Positions 1 through 9,244 of a stretch of 64,000 nt of DNA are shown here, one piece after another; position 1 is the stretch's first letter, and each line of letters starts with the position of its first letter. Under the pieces are notes generated by a model. The model ran no database searches, was not told where the DNA came from, and saw nothing but the letters and a program-made list of their open reading frames with translations. The position numbers and the translations under genes are program-made. The DNA lies in contig JAWXBR010000062.1 in NCBI GenBank assembly GCA_034440235.1, positions 43,601-107,600 of the forward strand. Reading direction: 5' to 3'. The DNA is from JAWXBR01 sp034440235 (GTDB lineage: Bacteria; Bacteroidota; Ignavibacteria; Kapaibacteriales; Kapaibacteriaceae).

Positions 1-1
1 T

Positions 2-1543
2 AAGAAAGCCACCGAGCGTCATCACGCAAAAGGCAAGCTCACTGCTCGTGAACGTATTCATGCGCTGCTTGATGAAGACTCTGGATTTCTTGAAGTTGGA
101 TTGTTCGCTGCATACGAGATGTACGTCGAGCACGGTGGTGCACCCTCAGCGGGAGTTGTAACTGGAGTCGGCATCGTAAGCGGACGTGAGTGCATGATCG
201 TTGCAAATGACGCCACAGTCAAGGCAGGTGCGTGGTTCCCAATGACTGCGAAGAAGAATATGCGGGCACAAGAGATTGCGCTCGAGAATCATCTTCCGAT
301 TATCTATCTCGTAGACTCTGCTGGTGTGTTCCTGCCTATGCAGGACGAGATATTTCCTGACAAAGAACACTTCGGACGTCAGTTCCGCAATAACGCCATC
401 ATGAGTGCTAAGGGTATTCCCCAGATAGCAGCCATTATGGGTCCGTGTGTTGCAGGCGGAGCCTATCTGCCCCTCATGAGTGACGAAGCGTTAATCGTGA
501 ACGGAACTGGAAGTGTATTCCTTGCTGGTCCTGCTCTTGTAGAAGCAGCAATTGGCGAACAAACGGGTATCGAACCACTGGGTGGTGCCACGATGCATAG
601 CACGGTGTCTGGTATTGTGGACTATAAAGTTGATTCCGACGAAGAGGCGCTCCTCCTCATTCGATCGTTGGTGGATAAATTTTCTCCGACGAAGGGCAAA
701 AAGTCTGTGTTCTCGCGCATAGAGCCGCAGGTACCCGCTTTTGACACTGCGGAAATCGATGGCATAATGCCATCAGACAGAAGCAAACCATACGACACAC
801 ATCAAGTACTTGCTAGGTTGTTAGACGCATCGGAATTCGATGAATACAAAGCTTCTTATGGGAAGACGATTGTTTGCGGCTACGGACGCATTGATGGTTG
901 GGCAGTAGGCATCGTTGCCAATAATCGTGCAATCGTTCGCAATGGAAACGGCGAAATGCAAGTGGGTGGTGTTATTTACAGCGACAGTGCCGACAAGGCA
1001 GCGCGCTTTATTATGAACTGCAATCAACGACGCATACCACTTGTCTTTCTTCAGGATGTAACAGGCTTCATGGTTGGAACCCGTGCTGAACAGGGTGGCA
1101 TCATCAAGGATGGGGCTAAAATGGTGAATGCTGTTGCAAACAGTGTTGTACCTAAGTTTACTATCATCATGGGTAATTCTTACGGTGCCGGTAACTATGC
1201 CATGTGCGGTAAGGCTTACGACCCGCGCCTTATCTACTCGTGGCCAACATCACATATTGCCGTCATGGGTGGAGGTCAGGCCGCAAAGACCCTTTTGACG
1301 ATTAAAGTTGCTACTCTCGAGAAGACCGGCGAGGCCCTTACCGACGACCAGAAGAAAACAATGCTGCGTGAGATTCAAAAGAAATACGACGATACAACAA
1401 CACCCACGTACGCCGCTGCAAGATTATGGGTTGATGGTATCATCTTGCCTACGCAGACACGCGACGTTATCTCGCGTGGTATTGCAGTAGCATCGCATAA
1501 CGACGAGATTGCTGACTTCAAGACAGGCGTGTTGCAAGTGTAG
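2..1543 (+). CDS. Acyl-CoA carboxylase carboxyltransferase (beta) subunit, methylcrotonyl-CoA carboxylase type; 5' partial
   Basis: The frame is open from base 2 to a TAG at 1541, so the start lies before the window; about 513 residues are present, close to the roughly 535 usual for methylcrotonyl-CoA carboxylase beta subunits. The enzyme moves the carboxyl group from carboxybiotin on a partner subunit to an acyl-CoA. The N-terminal crotonase-fold half shows HGGAPSAG, ANDATVK, VDSAGVFLPMQDE and GGAYLPLMSDEA. The C-terminal half shows DVTGFMVGTRAEQGG and GAGNYAMCGKAYDPR, which favour MCC-beta over propionyl-CoA carboxylase. Together with methylmalonyl-CoA mutase at 35.9-38.0 kb it suggests branched-chain amino acid or propionate metabolism. 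Exact acyl-CoA substrate uncertain. The 3' end overlaps a 19-nt tandem duplication. Confidence 0.9.
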   Translation, partial: KKATERHHAKGKLTARERIHALLDEDSGFLEVGLFAAYEMYVEHGGAPSAGVVTGVGIVSGRECMIVANDATVKAGAWFPMTAKKNMRAQEIALENHLPIIYLVDSAGVFLPMQDEIFPDKEHFGRQFRNNAIMSAKGIPQIAAIMGPCVAGGAYLPLMSDEALIVNGTGSVFLAGPALVEAAIGEQTGIEPLGGATMHSTVSGIVDYKVDSDEEALLLIRSLVDKFSPTKGKKSVFSRIEPQVPAFDTAEIDGIMPSDRSKPYDTHQVLARLLDASEFDEYKASYGKTIVCGYGRIDGWAVGIVANNRAIVRNGNGEMQVGGVIYSDSADKAARFIMNCNQRRIPLVFLQDVTGFMVGTRAEQGGIIKDGAKMVNAVANSVVPKFTIIMGNSYGAGNYAMCGKAYDPRLIYSWPTSHIAVMGGGQAAKTLLTIKVATLEKTGEALTDDQKKTMLREIQKKYDDTTTPTYAAARLWVDGIILPTQTRDVISRGIAVASHNDEIADFKTGVLQV

Positions 1544-1587
1544 TATGCCGTTTCGGTGGTAGTATGCCTAGCAGTTGGTATACTTGG
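1531..1587. repeat. 19-nt tandem duplication across the carboxylase stop codon
   Basis: Two adjacent 19-nt units (1531-1549 and 1550-1568) share GTAGTATGCC at their ends, and a third decayed unit follows (1569-1587). The first unit contains the last codons and the TAG stop of the carboxyltransferase gene. It is one of about ten such duplications in the window. Confidence 0.7.
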
Positions 1588-1599
1588 TTAGAATAACCT

Positions 1600-4293
1600 A
1601 TGAACGAACTCTCGCAGATCGTTGGTGCAGAAAATTCATCAGTACGACTGATCGACAGGCTTGCGTTCGCGCGTGATGCCAGCCTTTATCGCCTCGTTCC
1701 AGAAATTGTCATCCGCCCAGCTACATCCGCTCACGTCCGCGACGTCATGGCATGGTGCGTTGCAAACAAGAGGCACCTGACATTTCGTACGGCTGGCACG
1801 AGTCTTTCCGGACAAGCCGTTACCGACGGCGTAATGGTTGACCTTACTCGGCACTGGAAAGCTTGTAAGGTGCTTGAAGAAGGGGCTCGAGTACGGGTTC
1901 AACCCGGTGTTACCGGCGGAAGAGTAAATGCCATGTTGCGTCCGCATGCGCGTAAGCTGGGTCCGGACCCCGCATCGCTCACTGCTTGCATGATAGGCGG
2001 CGTCGTCGCTAATAATGCAAGTGGAATGTGCTGCGGCACTTCAATGAATTCGTACCATACCATTGAGTCGATGGTATACATGCTCACCGACGGCACACGC
2101 GTTGATACAGCATCGGATGCGTGCGACTCAGCCCTCGCCGAGGCGAACCGCCGAGTGTACGAAGGTATTGCGCTACTACGTGATGAGATACGATCGGATG
2201 ATGAACTTTGTGAACGCATTCGTCGCAAGTACAGAATAAAAAACACGATAGGCTATTCGCTGAACGCATTTCTGGACGAAGTCGAACCTGCACGCATCTT
2301 AGGACGATTGATGATTGGAAGCGAAGGCACGTTGGGTTTCATCGAAGAGGTTATGTTCAGGACAGTGCCAGATGCGAGATACAAACTCACCGCCCTCATC
2401 ATATTTAGTTCGATTGACGCTGCCTGTGAGCAGATTGAAGAGCTTCGCAATGCAGGAGCTGCGGCAGTAGAGTTAATGGATGATGCATCGCTACTGTCGT
2501 TTGCAACCCTTAATACAACGCCCGAAGAGTATTGCATTGATGTACCAGGTGCAGCAGCATTGCTAGTTGAGTTTCATGCTACTTCGATTGAAGAATCTGC
2601 CGAACAACAGTGTTGGGCTGATGCATGGGTGTTGGGTCTGGATGTGTTGCGACCCGTTGTGTGGACTCATGACGCAAGCATACAGGCAACACTCTGGCAT
2701 TTGCGCAAGGGCCTCATGCCAACGCTAGGCGCAATGCGTCCGTCCGGCACAACAATGATTAACGAAGATGTTGCTGTGCCTGTTCACCGGTTGCCACAAT
2801 TGGTTCGTGATGTTCGCAAGGCGTGTATTGCACATGGCTACCACGATGCAATCATTTTTGGCCACGCGAAGGACGGAAACATTCATTTCGTTGTAAATCA
2901 AAAATTCGTCACGACCGAAGATGTTCAACGATACAAGTTGTTCATGGACGAGATTGCAAGGATTGTTGTAACGGTTCATGACGGATCGCTGAAGGCAGAG
3001 CATGGTACCGGACGGAACATGGCACCATTTGTAGAAATGGAGTGGGGAGAAATTGCAACGGGTGTAATGCGAAGGCTAAAACAGCTTGTCGATCCACATG
3101 GCATTCTTAACCCGGGAGTAATTCTCAGCGACAACCCAACTATTCACCTTGAAAACATAAAGCGCGTTCCGGAAGTGAACGCCATTGTAGACAAATGCAT
3201 TGAGTGTGGTTTCTGTGAACATGTCTGTCCGAGCCGAAACATCACACTAACTCCGCGGCAACGCATAGGTATTCTTCGAGAGCTGCACGGTGGGTTGTCA
3301 GCGCGCGATCGCAAGGAGGTGCTTGCCGATTATCAGTATGACAGCATTGACACCTGCGCTGCAGATGGAATGTGCGAAGCTGTATGTCCGGTTTCGATAA
3401 ACACCGGTACACTTGTCAAGCAGTGGCGGACAAATCATACATCGTTCGCAGCACGTGCCGTTGCCCGCATCTCGTCGGCATCTTATGGTACAACGAATGC
3501 GGTAATGCGCATTGCAGCCCCCTTGCTTTTGACCCTTACCAAAAAGTCGAACGCGCTTCACTGGAAGAGCGCACAACCGTTACAAGGCAACGGCGATGTC
3601 GAGGCTCCGATGTTTCTGTATTCGCCAGGATGCGGCTCGCGATGGCTTGGTAAGCCTCCTGGTGAACACAGTGTCGTTGATGCTGTGTTGACGTTGGCCG
3701 AACGTGCCGGCATTCGCATGACTGTAGCGAACAATGCAAATGCACATTGTTGCGGACAGATTTATGATTCAAGGGGTCTGGTGGAAGCAGCTCAGGAAGT
3801 GTGCATAAAGTCGCTGAATAGCGATCGTGGCAATGCACTTATCCCATGGGTAGTAGACTCGTCAACATGTGCTCATACATACAAACAACACGCGAAGGAT
3901 GGACGTTCGATTATCGATCTCGTAACCTTTCTTACAGATACAGTTTTGCCGAATGTACCTATATCTAAACGCTTTGAACATGTTGTGTTGCACCCAGGTT
4001 GTGGTGCTCAGCATCTGGGAGTTGATGCTTCAGTGCGTGACCTTGCATCGTTATGCGCAAAGAAGGTTACTGTTCCAACGAGTGCAGGTTGTTGCGGAAT
4101 GGCTGGCGATAGGGGGCTTCGATATCCAGAACTTATTGCCAGTGCGATTCTTGATGAAGCGTCAGAGATAGCTCAATTAACCAATGTTGATGGCTGGTTT
4201 AGCATGAACACAACATGCGAACTTGCATTGTCTGAACAGACAGGACAGTCTTTTCGGTCGATAGCAGTAATGGTCGAACACGCAACGCGCTAA
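1600..4293 (+). CDS. FAD-linked oxidase/Fe-S oxidoreductase fusion (D-lactate or D-2-hydroxyacid dehydrogenase type)
   Basis: The 897-residue protein fuses a GlcD-like flavin domain to a GlcF-like iron-sulfur domain, as in large FAD/Fe-S D-lactate or D-2-hydroxyglutarate dehydrogenases. Residues about 40-180 form the FAD-binding PCMH domain (FRTAGTSLSGQAV), and 260-510 the FAD-oxidase C-terminal domain. Two 4Fe-4S motifs lie near 532 (CIECGFCEHVCP) and 586 (CAADGMCEAVCP). Two CCG domains follow (GCGSRW/HCCGQ near 678-717, HPGCGAQH/GCCGMAGD near 799-831). It probably oxidises a D-2-hydroxyacid at the inner face of the membrane and passes electrons to the quinone pool. The substrate cannot be read from sequence. 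It starts 56 nt after the carboxylase and may be co-transcribed. Confidence 0.9.
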   Translation: MNELSQIVGAENSSVRLIDRLAFARDASLYRLVPEIVIRPATSAHVRDVMAWCVANKRHLTFRTAGTSLSGQAVTDGVMVDLTRHWKACKVLEEGARVRVQPGVTGGRVNAMLRPHARKLGPDPASLTACMIGGVVANNASGMCCGTSMNSYHTIESMVYMLTDGTRVDTASDACDSALAEANRRVYEGIALLRDEIRSDDELCERIRRKYRIKNTIGYSLNAFLDEVEPARILGRLMIGSEGTLGFIEEVMFRTVPDARYKLTALIIFSSIDAACEQIEELRNAGAAAVELMDDASLLSFATLNTTPEEYCIDVPGAAALLVEFHATSIEESAEQQCWADAWVLGLDVLRPVVWTHDASIQATLWHLRKGLMPTLGAMRPSGTTMINEDVAVPVHRLPQLVRDVRKACIAHGYHDAIIFGHAKDGNIHFVVNQKFVTTEDVQRYKLFMDEIARIVVTVHDGSLKAEHGTGRNMAPFVEMEWGEIATGVMRRLKQLVDPHGILNPGVILSDNPTIHLENIKRVPEVNAIVDKCIECGFCEHVCPSRNITLTPRQRIGILRELHGGLSARDRKEVLADYQYDSIDTCAADGMCEAVCPVSINTGTLVKQWRTNHTSFAARAVARISSASYGTTNAVMRIAAPLLLTLTKKSNALHWKSAQPLQGNGDVEAPMFLYSPGCGSRWLGKPPGEHSVVDAVLTLAERAGIRMTVANNANAHCCGQIYDSRGLVEAAQEVCIKSLNSDRGNALIPWVVDSSTCAHTYKQHAKDGRSIIDLVTFLTDTVLPNVPISKRFEHVVLHPGCGAQHLGVDASVRDLASLCAKKVTVPTSAGCCGMAGDRGLRYPELIASAILDEASEIAQLTNVDGWFSMNTTCELALSEQTGQSFRSIAVMVEHATR

Positions 4294-4311
4294 CGATACA
4301 CAAGCACCTTG

Positions 4312-5433
4312 TTACGATGGCTTGAAGGTCTGGCCTTTCCAGACGATGCGCTTCTTTAGCACAAGAAAGGGCAGAGATATTTCTGTGAGGAAGATTAGAC
4401 AGAACGCTGGCACTGCGTATCGATACAATGATCGACGGTTTATGCGTTCCGCTGCCATGGCAACCATACCGAAGTCACCTGCAATACGAAGTGCGACGAG
4501 TGCGACAAATCCGAACCAATTAGCGGTGATTAGAGCGAGTCCGAGTCCTGACCATAATGCAACGGTTGTAAACACAAAGAACAATGCCGTATGTCCAAGC
4601 TGAAGTCCACCGCGTGCCCAACGATGACGCTGCCGTATGTACTCGAGCATCGTTGTGCACGGAATAGTCTCGACAGTTGCTTCTGGCTCGCATAAGTACT
4701 TTACTTTCCACCCAGCTTCATGTACAGCTTGCAGAAGGGCAAGGTCTTCTGTTATGCTGAAAGCGATGTTCTCGTAGCCACCAAGGTCCTCGTACACAGT
4801 TCTCCGAATACACATGTTGTTGCCAAAACAACCAAGCGGTACACCGTTCCCGACACCGCCGCGCGCCAGGGCCTGACTGAATACCCACTCAACGTCCTGG
4901 ACGTTTTCAAGGAATGTTTCGCTTCGAATGGTCGTAAAGCCAAGGCTTAGTCCGACTGCCTTGTCTATATGCGGCGCGGCCATTGCACGAATCCACTGCG
5001 GATGCACTTTGCAATCGGCATCAGTCATTAAAAGCACATCGCCCGTCGCATGATCAAATCCGAATTGCAAGGCTCCAGGCTTACCTTTAAGATTCGGGTG
5101 CGCATCTCCTTCGGTCTTACTCAAAACCAACAGCGTGGGCATTGTGGTTGCAAACCGCTGCAGAATTGCAAGTGTGCCGTCACTACTTCTATCGTCAACA
5201 ACGACGATCTGCAACAGGTCTAACGGGTAGTCTGACGCTTCGAGAGATCGAAGGCAACGTTCGATGTTATGTTCTTCGTCGCGAGCAGGAACAACGACAG
5301 TTACGCGAGGCAGTGCATTGGTGGTTGCACGCAACATTCGTCCATGACGAAGGAAGCCAATCCAGAAGAAAGCAATGCGAAAAGAATATAGCGCGGCGCT
5401 CGAAAGCAACACGACCGTGATGATACTATCCAT
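4312..5433 (-). CDS. Family 2 membrane glycosyltransferase
   Basis: A processive-type GT2 enzyme of about 373 residues. An N-terminal membrane segment is followed by the GT-A domain with VVVPARDEEHNIERC, the nucleotide-sugar/metal motifs VVDDRSSDG and MTDADCKV, and the acceptor-site motif QRHRWARGG (QxxRW type) near residue 263. Two or three C-terminal membrane helices complete the cellulose/hyaluronan synthase-like layout. It likely adds sugar to a lipid or polysaccharide at the inner membrane; donor and product unknown. I chose Met at 5433; an upstream Met at 5460 would overlap the divergent MATE gene. The 3' end is 18 nt from the convergent FAD oxidase stop. Confidence 0.85.
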   Translation of the reverse strand: MDSIITVVLLSSAALYSFRIAFFWIGFLRHGRMLRATTNALPRVTVVVPARDEEHNIERCLRSLEASDYPLDLLQIVVVDDRSSDGTLAILQRFATTMPTLLVLSKTEGDAHPNLKGKPGALQFGFDHATGDVLLMTDADCKVHPQWIRAMAAPHIDKAVGLSLGFTTIRSETFLENVQDVEWVFSQALARGGVGNGVPLGCFGNNMCIRRTVYEDLGGYENIAFSITEDLALLQAVHEAGWKVKYLCEPEATVETIPCTTMLEYIRQRHRWARGGLQLGHTALFFVFTTVALWSGLGLALITANWFGFVALVALRIAGDFGMVAMAAERINRRSLYRYAVPAFCLIFLTEISLPFLVLKKRIVWKGQTFKPS

Positions 5434-5487
5434 ACAATGAGCGAATTTAGCCAACAACACACAGAGTATACTTTCTACGACGGAACC

Positions 5488-6837
5488 ATGCGAGATAGAG
5501 TAGACCTTCTTAACGATCCAATTGACAGCTCTCTGAGAAAGTTTGCCATCCCAATGGCATTCAGTTTTCTTATCAACATCATCTATACACAGATCGATCG
5601 TTGGTACGTAAGCCGACTCGGTGATACAGCGATCGCCGGAATTGGTGCAGCCGATCAGGTTGCATTCTTTTTATTCACCGTCGCCAGTGGTTTTGGAGTT
5701 GGTACTGGTATCATCATCGCTAGACGCATTGGTGAGGGCAACAGGAAAGAGGCTTCTCGTATTGCTGCACAGGCGGTTGTGGCTATGGCACTAATCGGCC
5801 TTGTGATAACGACGGTGATGTTGTTGTTAATGCCAGAACTGCCTTCATTCCTTAATCTGAACCCTGAAGTCGGACCACAAGTCATCTATTACCTGTCCGG
5901 GTTGCTTCTTGGCTATACTGCTAACCTCTTAAATTTTCAACTGTTTGCTGTTGTTCGTTCTATGGGCAATACGATTTATCCCATGATCGTGCTTGTCGGT
6001 ACTACCATTGTCAACGCAGTAGTAGCCCCATTCCTCATTTTCGGAATTGGTCCATTCCCCGAACTCGGCATGTACGGAGCTGGTTTGGCCACGGCATGTG
6101 CCCAGACGCTGGGATGTGTTTTTTCGATATGGGCGCTGATTGCTGGTAAATCGGACATGAAACTGGATTTTTCGGGCTTTAGACTAGACCTTGACGTCAT
6201 TTGGCGCATCGCTAAACAGGGCTTTCCAGCATCACTGCAGATGCTCTCGGTAAGTGTGAACCGGTTGTTTCTATTTGGAATCGTAGCGGGGTACGGAACT
6301 ACTGTTACTGCTGCATTCACACTAGGACTGAACATCGACCTTGTCATCTATATGATCGTGTTTGCTATGGGAATGGCCATAGAGGTGATTACAGGGCAGA
6401 ATCTGGGCGCAGGTAAGGTTGAGAGGGTATTCGCCTACCACCGGTCAGCTGTTAAGCAGCTCGGAACTCTTATGGTTGCCCTGGCTATATCGGTATGGTT
6501 CTTTGGGGCGTCGTTCGTACAGCTTTTTACAACGAATCCCGACACTGTAAGAATTGCAGTTGCCTACTTGCATACGACCGTTATTGGCTATCTCTTTTTC
6601 GCTATTGGTTTTGTCACTGTTCGAGTAGTTAGCGGTGCAGGTGCCGCGCTCACGAGCATGGCGGTAATTGGTGGTAGCCTACTTGGCATTCAGTTCCCGT
6701 TAGCCCTCCTTTTTTCGCATGTGTTCGCATGGGGTCCGCAAGGCGTTTGGTACGCAATCGTAACGGCAAACGTCTGTTTCTGCATAATTGCCTTGTTGGT
6801 GCTGCGATCACGCAGGTGGTTACACGCAAGGGTTTAA
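5488..6837 (+). CDS. MATE family multidrug/cation efflux transporter
   Basis: A polytopic inner-membrane protein of about 449 residues with roughly 12 hydrophobic segments and the two-fold repeated organisation of MATE antiporters. The opening DLLNDPIDSSLRKFAIP and the later FPASLQMLSVSVNRLF and GQNLGAGKVERV correspond to conserved positions at the start of each half. It exports drugs or organic cations in exchange for H+ or Na+. I prefer Met at 5488 because homologues begin shortly before the D-L-x-x-x-P-I segment; ATG 5437 is an in-frame alternative adding 17 residues. Its promoter must lie in the very short divergent gap with the glycosyltransferase. A hairpin (GCAAGGG 6826-6832 with CCCTTGC 6846-6852) spans the stop but lacks a U-run. 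Confidence 0.88.
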   Translation: MRDRVDLLNDPIDSSLRKFAIPMAFSFLINIIYTQIDRWYVSRLGDTAIAGIGAADQVAFFLFTVASGFGVGTGIIIARRIGEGNRKEASRIAAQAVVAMALIGLVITTVMLLLMPELPSFLNLNPEVGPQVIYYLSGLLLGYTANLLNFQLFAVVRSMGNTIYPMIVLVGTTIVNAVVAPFLIFGIGPFPELGMYGAGLATACAQTLGCVFSIWALIAGKSDMKLDFSGFRLDLDVIWRIAKQGFPASLQMLSVSVNRLFLFGIVAGYGTTVTAAFTLGLNIDLVIYMIVFAMGMAIEVITGQNLGAGKVERVFAYHRSAVKQLGTLMVALAISVWFFGASFVQLFTTNPDTVRIAVAYLHTTVIGYLFFAIGFVTVRVVSGAGAALTSMAVIGGSLLGIQFPLALLFSHVFAWGPQGVWYAIVTANVCFCIIALLVLRSRRWLHARV

Positions 6838-6889
6838 ACCCACATCCCTTGCTTAGGTACCAAGTGGCGTAATTTTCAGTGGGAAAACA

Positions 6890-7501
6890 GTGAGTACGAT
6901 TGCCTTGAGCTTGGACTCGGACGCACAAATCCTTGAAGCGTATCGCTCCGGGGCGACTGAACAGGCTGCAACTGCCTTTGTTCGTCGCAACCAGCGGTTT
7001 GTGTACTCTGTTGCAATGCGTCAGCTAAACCACACAGAAGACGCCCGAGATGCCTCACAGGAGGTGTTTATGCGCGCGCTAAAGGGTCTTGATGGCTTCA
7101 AAGGCGACAGTACGTTGCAGACATGGTTGTACCGGATTACGATCAACGTGTGCAACAACATGCGTCGCAAGAAAAAAATCGTGTCCTGGTTTACGATTGG
7201 AGAAGGTCCGGAAGAGCGCGATGTTGCATCACAACACGATCTATCGCCGGCTGAAACCAGCGTGCAAACAGACTTCGAACGATTCTTTGCTACTGTACTT
7301 GCCAAACTGCCTGAGAAACAACGTGAGACGTTTGCTCTACGTTATTACGACGAGCTCTCCTATGAAGAAATCAGCACGTTGGTTGGCACAAGTGTCGGAG
7401 CACTAAAGGCGAATTACCATTGGGCCATAAAGAAAATTGCTGTCCATCTACGTGAAAGCGAATACTACGAATCATGGCGAGAAGCTACCAATGAACACTA
7501 A
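6890..7501 (+). CDS. ECF-type RNA polymerase sigma factor (first of two)
   Basis: A 203-residue sigma-70 family protein with only region 2 (residues about 25-95, with DASQEVFMRALKGLDGF and TLQTWLYRITINVC) and region 4 (about 140-195, LPEKQRETFALRYYDELSYEEIS followed by a helix-turn-helix), the signature of extracytoplasmic-function sigma factors. The start is a GTG at 6890; no ATG gives a complete region 2. Its last 11 nt overlap the next gene, a putative membrane anti-sigma factor, and a Spy/CpxP-like gene overlaps that in turn. The context suggests a response to envelope or periplasmic stress. Which ECF group it belongs to cannot be decided by eye. Confidence 0.93.
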   Translation: MSTIALSLDSDAQILEAYRSGATEQAATAFVRRNQRFVYSVAMRQLNHTEDARDASQEVFMRALKGLDGFKGDSTLQTWLYRITINVCNNMRRKKKIVSWFTIGEGPEERDVASQHDLSPAETSVQTDFERFFATVLAKLPEKQRETFALRYYDELSYEEISTLVGTSVGALKANYHWAIKKIAVHLRESEYYESWREATNEH

Positions 7502-8171
7502 TTCGAATCTTATTCCTCGCGAAGAACTTGAATTGCTTCTCTCAGAGTATGCCACAGGCATGCTCGATAAGGGGCTCGAAGTAAGGGTCGAAACCTCGCT
7601 GTTGGAATACCCCGACTTACACAAAGAAGCCGAATCACTTCGTAACACGTTAGCCTTAGTCGATAGAGATGCATACAAAGCCTCAATCGATTACCAGGTG
7701 CGTAATCTAAGTGTGCACGTTGTGAACGCCATGAGCCGTCCAAAGCGTAATCCATTACGTCACCTCGCATGGCTGGCTCCAACTGTAGCTACGGCGGTTT
7801 TAATTGTCGTCATGAACATCAATCCGCAGACGCAGGGTCCAGACCAGCTAACCCAATCAACCACTGGTACGCAAGAGGTATCAGTTGGGTCACCATCTTT
7901 AGCAGATAGCCAACCAGCAACTGCAGAGCAAACAACCCTTACGTCACTCGACACGGCAGGCAATCGCCACGTTAACTCTAAAGTTCCGCATACCAACAAC
8001 AAGCGGCTTGTTGCCCAAGAAGAGGCGATTGTTGACGATCTTGTCGTTGATCAGATCGTATATAAGATGGCGATAGACGCTTCCGAAGACGCTAACGAAA
8101 CAGTGACGGGCATTACAGATAGTGAAATCGATGTACTACTAGCGGCAGTGATCTCCAATGAAACACTATAA
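7491..8171 (+). CDS. Putative membrane-anchored anti-sigma factor
   Basis: A 226-residue protein with an acidic N-terminal cytoplasmic region (ELELLLSEYATGMLD), which resembles the start of anti-sigma domains but lacks an HxxxCxxC zinc motif. One membrane segment lies near residues 82-103 (LAPTVATAVLIVVM), and a low-complexity Ser/Thr/Gln-rich periplasmic tail follows. Position directly after and overlapping an ECF sigma gene (ATG 7491 lies inside the last codons of the sigma gene) is the main evidence for the role. The 3' end overlaps the next gene by 14 nt. The function is inferred from topology and context, not from a recognised domain. Confidence 0.65.
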   Translation: MNTNSNLIPREELELLLSEYATGMLDKGLEVRVETSLLEYPDLHKEAESLRNTLALVDRDAYKASIDYQVRNLSVHVVNAMSRPKRNPLRHLAWLAPTVATAVLIVVMNINPQTQGPDQLTQSTTGTQEVSVGSPSLADSQPATAEQTTLTSLDTAGNRHVNSKVPHTNNKRLVAQEEAIVDDLVVDQIVYKMAIDASEDANETVTGITDSEIDVLLAAVISNETL

Positions 8172-8646
8172 GTTTGTTTTTGTAATTGCGATGCTTGTAT
8201 GCGTCGTATGTGCTGCACCGCCGCTGTTTGCTCAGCGCAAAGGCATGGAAAAACTTCGTCATCGCATTGAAGATCTGCGCAAGGTAAAACTCATTGACCT
8301 TCTTAATCTGCAGGGCGATCAGGTTGAGAAGTTCTTTGGTGCATACAATCGGTTGCAGAAGAATGTCATTGCGTCGAAGGAAGCCATGGACGTAGCATCT
8401 AATGACCTGCATGAGGCAACATTGTCTACGACGTCGGAAGCTGATCTAAAGGCAAAGACCGAGACCGTGCTTGCCAGAATGCAGGACTTCGAGCGAGCAA
8501 TTAACGCTCGGCATGGCGAAGTGAGACCCATTCTTAGCCCCTTACAATACGCGAAATACATTGCATTTGAAGCTCGGTTTCAAGAAGAGCTCCAGCGAAT
8601 GATTCTACAGCGGGCAAAGAAGCGCGGCGGCCCCATCGACGAATAG
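8158..8646 (+). CDS. Spy/CpxP-like periplasmic protein
   Basis: A 162-residue exported protein. Residues 1-25 form a signal peptide ending around PLFAQ. The rest is highly charged and helical, with LNLQGDQVEKFFGAYNRLQKN near the start and a C-terminal LSPLQYAKYIAFEARFQEELQ that resembles the LTxxQ repeats of Spy/CpxP chaperones and metal-resistance sensors. As the third gene of a sigma/anti-sigma operon it could be the periplasmic sensor or a chaperone induced by the system. The family call is by motif resemblance only. The gene carries one AAGGGGCT octamer (reverse orientation, 8536). Confidence 0.6.
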   Translation: MKHYKFVFVIAMLVCVVCAAPPLFAQRKGMEKLRHRIEDLRKVKLIDLLNLQGDQVEKFFGAYNRLQKNVIASKEAMDVASNDLHEATLSTTSEADLKAKTETVLARMQDFERAINARHGEVRPILSPLQYAKYIAFEARFQEELQRMILQRAKKRGGPIDE

Positions 8647-8671
8647 GTACAGAAAGTTGTCTCGTACAGTA

Positions 8672-8986
8672 CTACCTGATGTTGTTTTGCAAACTCACCC
8701 ATCCTCCGCCATTGTGCACATCTACAAAGCCATTTGCTTTCAAAATGCTCTTTGCTGAAGCACTTCTCATCCCTGATGCACAGCAGGTGATGATCGGTTT
8801 GTCTTTATTAATTTTAGATAAATTACTATTCAAGCTATCTAGCGGAATACTCATTGAACCTTTGATATGTCCACTCTGGTATTCTCCCTTTGTCCGCACG
8901 TCAACAATGGTTGCACCGTTTCGGAGAAGTTCCTTGTAATCTACTTTTGGTTTTAAGCCAAATATACTTTTGAGAAATTGTATCAA
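8672..8986 (-). CDS. Rhodanese-like sulfurtransferase
   Basis: A single-domain rhodanese of 104 residues. It has the family landmarks TIVDVRTKGEYQSGHI and the active-site loop CCASGMRS, whose conserved cysteine would carry the persulfide. It starts at TTG 8986, whose last bases overlap the upstream gene's TGA stop (TTGA). An N-terminal hydrophobic stretch (MIQFLKSIFGL) may be peripheral to the membrane or a short export signal. It is the last gene of a minus-strand cassette with DUF6132, DUF2892, DUF302 and GDCCVxC genes, which points to sulfane-sulfur handling. The physiological donor is unknown. Confidence 0.85.
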   Translation of the reverse strand: MIQFLKSIFGLKPKVDYKELLRNGATIVDVRTKGEYQSGHIKGSMSIPLDSLNSNLSKINKDKPIITCCASGMRSASAKSILKANGFVDVHNGGGWVSLQNNIR

Positions 8987-9201
8987 TTCGGATGTTCCTC
9001 TTTTGATTTCGTCTTGCCTTTTGTAAAACTGCTCAAGAGCAATCCGCCCAACGTTGCACCATACAAAGAGCTGGTGAGTGGCTTAGATGTTATTGGGCAT
9101 GTGCCGCTGGCACAGCCTACCATAGAGTAGTAGAGATAGCCACCCAGTGCTCCCACTGCAACACCAATGATGACGAGCTTGTACTTAGTTATAAAGTGCA
9201 T
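8983..9201 (-). CDS. Small membrane protein, DUF6132-like
   Basis: About 73 residues with two hydrophobic segments (LVIIGVAVGALGGYLYYSMVG and SLYGATLGGLLLS) around the cysteine motif GCASGTCPITS. This arrangement matches the short DUF6132 membrane proteins often found beside rhodanese genes. The two cysteines at the membrane edge suggest a role with sulfur or thiol relay, but no function is established. I chose Met at 9201 because upstream Mets at 9237 and 9261 only add a weak extension and would crowd the DUF2892 gene. The 3' end overlaps the rhodanese start by 4 nt. Confidence 0.7.
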   Translation of the reverse strand: MHFITKYKLVIIGVAVGALGGYLYYSMVGCASGTCPITSKPLTSSLYGATLGGLLLSSFTKGKTKSKEEHPN

Positions 9202-9244
9202 GCCTGTGAGACCGATAATGACTGCTGCGTATTGCATGCGCAGA

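Noticed and set aside
6826..6852. Terminator after the MATE gene
   Set aside because: The 7-bp hairpin lacks a U-run and has a 13-nt loop; the evidence is insufficient.
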